NCBI GenBank assembly: GCA_002308755.1
Contig: DBVR01000007.1
Location: 23,415-45,006, forward strand
Origin: Christensenella sp. UBA1259
Lineage (GTDB): Bacteria; Bacillota; Clostridia; Christensenellales; Borkfalkiaceae
Direction: 5' to 3'
Length of the DNA stretch: 21,592 nucleotides
Positions 17,176-21,592 of the stretch are shown piece after piece; the first letter of the stretch is position 1, and each line of letters opens with the position of its first letter. The position numbers and the translations under genes were made by a program. The notes below the pieces were generated by a model. It saw only the letters and a list, made by a program, of their open reading frames with translations, had not been told where the DNA came from and did no database searches.

Positions 17176-17212
17176 CGCGCCCGACCGCATAATTCACCCG
17201 CGGTCGGGCGCG
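17176..17212 (-). terminator. Intrinsic terminator of the galactokinase-purB-aminotransferase operon
   Basis: A perfect 13-bp GC-rich stem (CGCGCCCGACCGC at 17176-17188 with its complement at 17200-17212) surrounds an 11-base loop. On the minus strand it lies 24 bases after the aminotransferase stop and is followed by a T-rich stretch (TCGTTTTGTCT). It insulates the downstream mannosidase promoter. Confidence 0.88.
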
Positions 17213-17236
17213 TTTTCGCTTTGGTTTACTGTCCTT

Positions 17237-18430
17237 TTATTTCAAGTATTCTTCGCGCAAACGCCTGAACGCAGACAAGGAGTTTATTATCGTCTTTTCG
17301 TCCACGCAGTAGGCTATCCTGACGTAGCCGTTAACACCGAAATTATCGCACGGAACAAGCAGTAACTCGTACTTTTTCGCTTTTTCGCAAAAAGCGACGG
17401 CGTCTTTTTCAAAGGCTTTTACGAAAAGATAAAACGCGCCGTCGGGACGTACGCAATCGTATCCCATAGCCACGAGATTATCGTAAAGGATATCCCTGTT
17501 TTTCCTATATACCGAGACGTCGACTTTCGCGTCGGCACATGTCGCGATAAGTTTCTGGAACAGACTCGGCGCGCAGACGTAGCCCAAACTTCTGCCCGCG
17601 CCGCATATGGCGTCGTAAACTTCTTTCGCGTCTTTCGTCTTGGGCGAAACCGCTATATAGCCTATTCTTTCGCCGGGCAAGGACAACGCTTTGGAATAAG
17701 AATAACAGACTATCACGTCGTCGTAATATTTCGTAAGATACGGAACTTTTACGTCGCCGTAAACAAGTTCTCTGTACGGTTCGTCGGTTATAAGATAGAT
17801 CACCGAACCATATTCTTTGCTTTTTTTACGCAAGATATCGCAAAGTGCGATTATCTTGTCTTCACGATAAACGACGCCGCTGGGATTGTTGGGCGAATTT
17901 ACTATCACCGCTCTCGTTTTTTCCGTTATCCTGCTTTCGAAATCTTTAATATCTATCTGTAAAGTTTTATCTTCCGGCAAAGACACGACGAGATTTGCGT
18001 TCGCGTTTTCCACGAATACCTTGTATTCGGTGAAAAACGGCGCGAAAACGACGCACTCTTCCCCGCTTTTTAGCACGGCTTTTAAAGATATCGTCAAAGA
18101 CGCCGCCGCACCGCAGGTCATATAGATAAGTTCGGGGTCAAGTCCCGCACCACACGATTTATTCGTATACTCCGCAACCGCTTTTCTCGTAGCCAAATCG
18201 CCTACAGCGGAAGTGTATCCGTGAAGTCCCGTCTGGTCTTCTCGCGACAAAAGAGTTTTAAGCGTGGAAACCACTTTTTCGGGCGGGGACACGCTGGGAT
18301 TGCCTAAACTGAAATCGTAAACGTTATCCGCGCCTATCTCGCTTTTTCTCTTCTTTCCGTACTCGAAAATCTCTCTTATTATCGAACGGTTGCTTCCGAG
18401 TTCATAGGCTTTCTCGTTATAAAACGGCAT
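17237..18430 (-). CDS. PLP-dependent class I/II aminotransferase
   Basis: A 397-residue fold-type I aminotransferase. The cofactor lysine is Lys247 in SYSKALSLPGERIGY. NSPNNPSG (178-185) and TDEPYR (215-220) give the PLP-contacting Asn and Asp, and a conserved Arg near the C terminus (GYVRIAYCV) should bind the substrate carboxylate. The N-terminal YALGS-like segment (YELGSNRSIIREIFEYG) followed by DFSLGNPSV resembles the subgroup annotated simply as aspartate-type aminotransferase in Clostridia. The amino-acid substrate cannot be read from sequence. ATG 18430 follows GGAGAAG and is 15 bases after purB, so they share a transcript. Linking purB (aspartate-consuming purine synthesis) with an aspartate-type aminotransferase would make sense but is inference. 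Confidence 0.9.
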   Translation of the reverse strand: MPFYNEKAYELGSNRSIIREIFEYGKKRKSEIGADNVYDFSLGNPSVSPPEKVVSTLKTLLSREDQTGLHGYTSAVGDLATRKAVAEYTNKSCGAGLDPELIYMTCGAAASLTISLKAVLKSGEECVVFAPFFTEYKVFVENANANLVVSLPEDKTLQIDIKDFESRITEKTRAVIVNSPNNPSGVVYREDKIIALCDILRKKSKEYGSVIYLITDEPYRELVYGDVKVPYLTKYYDDVIVCYSYSKALSLPGERIGYIAVSPKTKDAKEVYDAICGAGRSLGYVCAPSLFQKLIATCADAKVDVSVYRKNRDILYDNLVAMGYDCVRPDGAFYLFVKAFEKDAVAFCEKAKKYELLLVPCDNFGVNGYVRIAYCVDEKTIINSLSAFRRLREEYLK

Positions 18431-18445
18431 AAAATCTTCTCCGTA

Positions 18446-19900
18446 TCAAAGTGATATTTCTGCTTTAAGTCCGATAAATTCGGAATATTTTTTCAGCACG
18501 GGATCGACTTCTTCCGCGATAAACTCTTCCACCTGACGGGGCGCTCTGCCCACGTACTTTCGGGGATCTAAAATATCGGAAAGTCTGTCGTGTACCGCCG
18601 CAAATTCCGCGTTTTGTTTTATTAAATCTATCGTATTGTTCTCTTTCCCGTACAGTTTCACGTTTTCCGCGGCTTTCATGGATATTTTGCGTATCTCTTC
18701 GTGCATCTTTTGTCTGTCTTTACCCGCTTTTACGCACTCCATAATGATATTTTCGGTCGCCATAAAGGGCAACTCTTCTCTAACGTGCTTTTCTATCATT
18801 TTTTCGTAAACCACAAGGTTTTCGGAAATATTCATGTACAGTTTGAGTATCCCGTCCACCGCCAAAAACGCCTGCGCCGTAACTATCCGTTTATTCGCCG
18901 AATCGTCTAACGTGCGTTCGAACCACTGCGTCGAAGACGTGATCGCGGTATTTAGTGGCAAAGTTATGACGAATCTCGATAAAGCGCACACCCTTTCGCT
19001 TCTCATGGGGTTGCGCTTATACGCCATTGCGGAAGAACCTATCTGCGTGCTTTCAAAGGGTTCTTCTATCTCTTTCATGCTTTGCAGAAGCCTTATATCG
19101 TTTGCGAATTTGTACGCGCTCTGCGCTATCTGCGAAAGCACAGATAAAACCGCATAGTCGAATTTTCTGGGATAGGTCTGCCCCGTAACGGCAAAAACCT
19201 TGTCGTATCCCATTTTATTGACGACTTTCTTTTCCAGAAGTTTGACTTTCTCGCCGTCTCCGTCGAAAAGTTCCATAAAACTCGCCTGCGTACCCGTAGT
19301 TCCCTTTACGCCCCGTAATTTCACCGAGTCTTTCAGCGAAACAAGTGCGTCGATATCGGCAAGAAGATCCTGTATCCAAAGGCACGCCCTTTTACCCACC
19401 GTTACAAGTTGCGCCGGTTGGCAATGCGTAAAGCCCAAAGTCGGCATATCCTTGTATCTGACCGCAAAATTTTTGAGGTTGTTTACGACGTTCACGAGTT
19501 TTTCTAAAACGGTATCGAGAGCGTCGTCTACCATAATTATTTCGGCGTTATCGGTAACGAAACAACTCGTCGCCCCGAGATGTATTATCCCCGCGGCGGA
19601 AGTAGCCTGTTTTCCGTACGCTTTGACGTGCGCCATAACGTCGTGCCGCACTTCTTTTTCAAAAGCGGCGGCGTCTTCGTAATTTACGTCGTCCGCGTAT
19701 TTTTTAAGTTCCGCTATCTGCCCGTCGGTGATATCGAGCCCTAATTCTTTCTCCGACTCCGCAAGCGCTATCCAAAGTTTCCGCCACAGACGAAATCTCT
19801 TATCGTCGGAAAATTTTTCCGCCATTTCTTTGGACGCGTATCTCGTAATTAACGGGTTTTCGTAAATTTCTCTGTTCATCTCTTTGTTTTTGTCAGACAT
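18446..19900 (-). CDS. purB: Adenylosuccinate lyase
   Basis: A 484-residue fumarase/aspartase-superfamily enzyme that splits adenylosuccinate to AMP and fumarate, and SAICAR to AICAR, in purine synthesis. The family signature is IGSSAMAYKRNPMRSER (287-303) with the flexible catalytic serine loop. TSCFVTDN (111-118) and GFTHCQPAQ (156-164, His159) supply the other active-site strands. It is longer than the roughly 430-residue Bacillus form and resembles the longer type seen in animals and many Clostridia. The start at 19900 has only a weak AAGTG site; Met8 (MNREIYENP) is an alternative start with AAAGAG directly before it. It lies 25 bases after the galactokinase-family gene and in one operon with it. 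Confidence 0.96.
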   Translation of the reverse strand: MSDKNKEMNREIYENPLITRYASKEMAEKFSDDKRFRLWRKLWIALAESEKELGLDITDGQIAELKKYADDVNYEDAAAFEKEVRHDVMAHVKAYGKQATSAAGIIHLGATSCFVTDNAEIIMVDDALDTVLEKLVNVVNNLKNFAVRYKDMPTLGFTHCQPAQLVTVGKRACLWIQDLLADIDALVSLKDSVKLRGVKGTTGTQASFMELFDGDGEKVKLLEKKVVNKMGYDKVFAVTGQTYPRKFDYAVLSVLSQIAQSAYKFANDIRLLQSMKEIEEPFESTQIGSSAMAYKRNPMRSERVCALSRFVITLPLNTAITSSTQWFERTLDDSANKRIVTAQAFLAVDGILKLYMNISENLVVYEKMIEKHVREELPFMATENIIMECVKAGKDRQKMHEEIRKISMKAAENVKLYGKENNTIDLIKQNAEFAAVHDRLSDILDPRKYVGRAPRQVEEFIAEEVDPVLKKYSEFIGLKAEISL

Positions 19901-19925
19901 AAAAGCACTTAAAACAGTAAGTAAA

Positions 19926-21167
19926 TTAAAGAACTTTTGTGCCGACGCTCCTTATTTTTAACGGTATTACGTTTTCTTTTTTATAAAACTGTTCGCAGGC
20001 TTTAACGAACTCTTCTTTTACGTCGTTTTTTACGATATTTAATATCGTTCCGGCAAATCCCCCGCCGTGCACTCTGTTAACACCGCCTTTAAGATACTTT
20101 GCGGTTATAAAAAGCGCGTTGGGTATGGGTTGATCGGTACTTCCCGCGACGTAGCAGTTTTGCAACTTGCATAAAGAACTTATCCCCGACTCTTTTACCG
20201 CCTGCAAAAACGAAGCGTAATCGCCCGAATTGAGAGCGCGTGCGCAATTTTCCGCCCGCCCGTTTTCTTCGTAGAAATGTATCGCGCGGTTTATCGCCCT
20301 GCCGCTTGCGGTTATTCTACCGAGTTTTAACCCGTCGATAAAATCCTGTTCCGGGACTTCTATAAGCCTTTCCTTGCCGAAACACGCCGCCACTTCTTTC
20401 ATTTCTTTCGGAATCGCCGCATATTCGTCGGTAAGGTCGGCATGACTTCCGCCGGTGTTTATAAGCACCACGGTGTAATCTGAAAGATCATTGTTTATGT
20501 CGGTTACCGAAACGTCGTTTTTCTTGTTGAAATCAAGCATTTTAAGCCCGCCGAAGGCTATCGCCGTCTGATCTAAAAGCCCGCAGGGCTTACCGAAACA
20601 GACGTTTTCCGCATACTGCGAAAATTTCGCCTTATCCTTTGCGGAAATTTTCCCGTCGTTATACAAAAAATTCAGTATTTCGCATATAAGCACTTCAAAA
20701 GACGCGGAACTGGAAACACCCGATCCCGCAAGCACATTACTCGATATGTACGCCTTGAATCCGCCGACTTTGAAACCGTTTTTTATCAAAGCAAGGCACA
20801 CTCCGCATACGAGAGATTCGGGAGTCCCCGCTTCACAGGAAAAATCGCCTTGCGTATTAACGGTAAATTCCCCGTATCCTTCGCTGTAAACAGTTACGAC
20901 AAAGTCGTCCGTGGGAAGAAAAAACGCAAGCGCGTCCAGACTTATCGCGGCGACGACGGCTTTACCGCCGTTATGGTCGGTATGGTTGCCGCATATCTCT
21001 ATTCTGCCGCCCGACGACGCTATGTACGCCGATTTTTCGCCGTAATAACTCTTAAAGGCGGAAAAACACCTTTCGTAACGACTAAGTTGCTCCGCGGAAC
21101 TCTTTTCTCCGTACAGTTCGGGAAAGTTTTCCTCTATTCCGTTCAAATTATGGTAGATCTTCGCCAC
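19926..21167 (-). CDS. galK: Galactokinase-family GHMP sugar kinase
   Basis: A 413-residue GHMP kinase. The galactokinase signature is present in altered form, GRIEICGNHTDHNGG (54-68). The ATP-binding motif is LAGSGVSSSASFE (146-158), the likely catalytic base is Asp199 in GLLDQ, and GGGFAGT lies near the C terminus. Phosphorylation of galactose at C1 is expected. However, the usual Glu of GEHTDY, which contacts the sugar, is Asn61 here, and Tyr is His65, so the sugar preference may differ. No galT or galE is nearby. The start codon is GTG (21167) with GGAGGAG upstream. First gene of the operon with purB, with the promoter at 21192-21220. Confidence 0.88.
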   Translation of the reverse strand: MAKIYHNLNGIEENFPELYGEKSSAEQLSRYERCFSAFKSYYGEKSAYIASSGGRIEICGNHTDHNGGKAVVAAISLDALAFFLPTDDFVVTVYSEGYGEFTVNTQGDFSCEAGTPESLVCGVCLALIKNGFKVGGFKAYISSNVLAGSGVSSSASFEVLICEILNFLYNDGKISAKDKAKFSQYAENVCFGKPCGLLDQTAIAFGGLKMLDFNKKNDVSVTDINNDLSDYTVVLINTGGSHADLTDEYAAIPKEMKEVAACFGKERLIEVPEQDFIDGLKLGRITASGRAINRAIHFYEENGRAENCARALNSGDYASFLQAVKESGISSLCKLQNCYVAGSTDQPIPNALFITAKYLKGGVNRVHGGGFAGTILNIVKNDVKEEFVKACEQFYKKENVIPLKIRSVGTKVL

Positions 21168-21191
21168 GTTTTTCTCTCCTCCGATAAAGAC

Positions 21192-21220
21192 AGTATATCA
21201 TTTTTTAATCTCTTTGTAAA
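21192..21220 (-). promoter_or_regulatory. Promoter of the galactokinase-purB-aminotransferase operon
   Basis: On the minus strand TTTACA (21220-21215), a 17-base spacer and TATACT (21197-21192) form a good vegetative promoter. The leader is short, about 20 bases, and contains GGAGGAG. No PurR-type or riboswitch leader is seen, even though purB is in the operon. Confidence 0.78.
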
Positions 21221-21283
21221 CGCAAAACCGCCCGTTTTACATAATTTTTATTTATATTCCGCACTATTGCGTCGGTAAAACGA

Positions 21284-21312
21284 TTGACTTACACGGGATA
21301 TTATTCTATAAT
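21284..21312 (+). promoter_or_regulatory. Promoter of leuS
   Basis: TTGACT (21284-21289), a 17-base spacer and a perfect TATAAT (21307-21312) lie upstream of leuS. The start near 21319 leaves only about 35 bases before ATG 21354, too short for a T-box leader. Confidence 0.82.
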
Positions 21313-21353
21313 AATATATAATTTTTGTTCATCCGCGGGAGATATTGCGATCA

Positions 21354-21592
21354 ATGGATATCAAGAAAATCGAAAAAAAGTGGCAGGCTATCTGGGAAAA
21401 AGAAAAGATTTCGCAATTCAACGAAAAAAACGTCGATAAAAAATACTACTGTCTGGAAATGTTCTCTTATCCTTCGGCGGCAAAACTGCATTTGGGACAC
21501 TGGTATAACTACGGACCGACCGACAGTTTCGTAAGGTACAAAAAGATGAAAGGCTACGAAGTTTTCCAACCTATGGGATTCGACGCGTTCGG
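21354..21592 (+). CDS. leuS: Leucyl-tRNA synthetase, N-terminal fragment (runs off the right edge)
   Basis: ATG 21354 opens a frame with no stop to the window edge (79 full codons visible). The peptide begins MDIKKIEKKWQ and contains EMFSYPSAAKLHLGHW (35-50), which holds the class I HIGH-type motif as HLGH (46-49). It goes on to GPTDSFVRYKKMKGYEVF and ends at QPMGFDAF, the conserved start of the Rossmann catalytic domain of LeuRS. The enzyme charges tRNA-Leu with leucine in the cytoplasm. GGGAG (21337-21341) lies 12 bases upstream, a somewhat long spacing. The usual YPSG before the motif is YPSA here. Valyl- and isoleucyl-tRNA synthetases are less likely because of the MFPYPSxxxLHxGH-like context. 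Confidence 0.92.
   Translation, partial: MDIKKIEKKWQAIWEKEKISQFNEKNVDKKYYCLEMFSYPSAAKLHLGHWYNYGPTDSFVRYKKMKGYEVFQPMGFDAF

Noticed and set aside
21313..21353. T-box leader for leuS
   Set aside because: The promoter leaves only about 35 bases of leader, with no stem-loops or T-box sequence.
1..21592. CRISPR arrays, tRNA or rRNA genes, insertion sequences, phage genes
   Set aside because: No regular spaced repeats, cloverleaf-like gene, transposase or integrase frame was seen. Intergenic spaces are short apart from 9075-9424 and 16969-17236, which hold promoters, a terminator and the repeats described.

Overview
The window looks like part of the genome of an anaerobic, glycan-using member of the Bacillota (Clostridia). 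The reasons are strong AAGGAGG-type ribosome binding sites, sigma-A promoters with TTGACA/TATAAT boxes, Gly/Ser-rich linkers after the lipidated cysteine of lipoproteins, binding-protein ABC sugar transport without a linked ATPase, and a long adenylosuccinate lyase and a GNHTDH-type galactokinase. An uncultured gut lineage (perhaps Christensenellales) is a guess from general resemblance. GC content is moderate. All genes end in normal stop codons and none is obviously broken.

Layout, right to left because most genes are on the minus strand. At the far right, leuS (21354 to the window edge, +) starts divergently from an operon of a galactokinase-family gene, purB and a PLP aminotransferase (21167-17237, -), which closes with a strong terminator. 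Next is a four-gene minus operon (16968-10592) with its own near-consensus promoter: a cytoplasmic GH38 alpha-mannosidase, a GH63/trehalase-like (alpha/alpha)6-barrel glycosidase, a B3-like metallo-beta-lactamase-fold hydrolase and a PhnP-like metallo-beta-lactamase-fold hydrolase. A 15-bp bidirectional terminator separates it from a convergent SGNH/GDSL hydrolase gene (9425-10525, +). That gene is divergent from a leftward operon (9074 to beyond position 1): a sugar-binding lipoprotein, two ABC permeases, a large secreted protein of Ig-like and beta-sandwich modules, a DUF4838 lipoprotein and the first residues of another lipoprotein.

The natural reading is one carbohydrate-use locus. Surface proteins and the ABC transporter capture and import an alpha-mannose-containing (or related alpha-linked) oligosaccharide. 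The cytoplasmic GH38, the GH63-like enzyme, the SGNH esterase and perhaps the two metallo-hydrolases take it apart. No transport ATPase and no transcription regulator is in the window.

The most notable observation is a conserved block of about 37 bp, including a 13-base exact match, at the same distance (about -62 to -98) upstream of both the transporter-operon promoter and the mannosidase-operon promoter. No regulator is known to me for it, and it ties the two operons together. Also of interest are a long hairpin abutting the -35 box of the esterase promoter, an internally duplicated architecture in the 1019-residue secreted protein, and two metallo-beta-lactamase-fold enzymes of unassigned substrate in a mannosidase operon.
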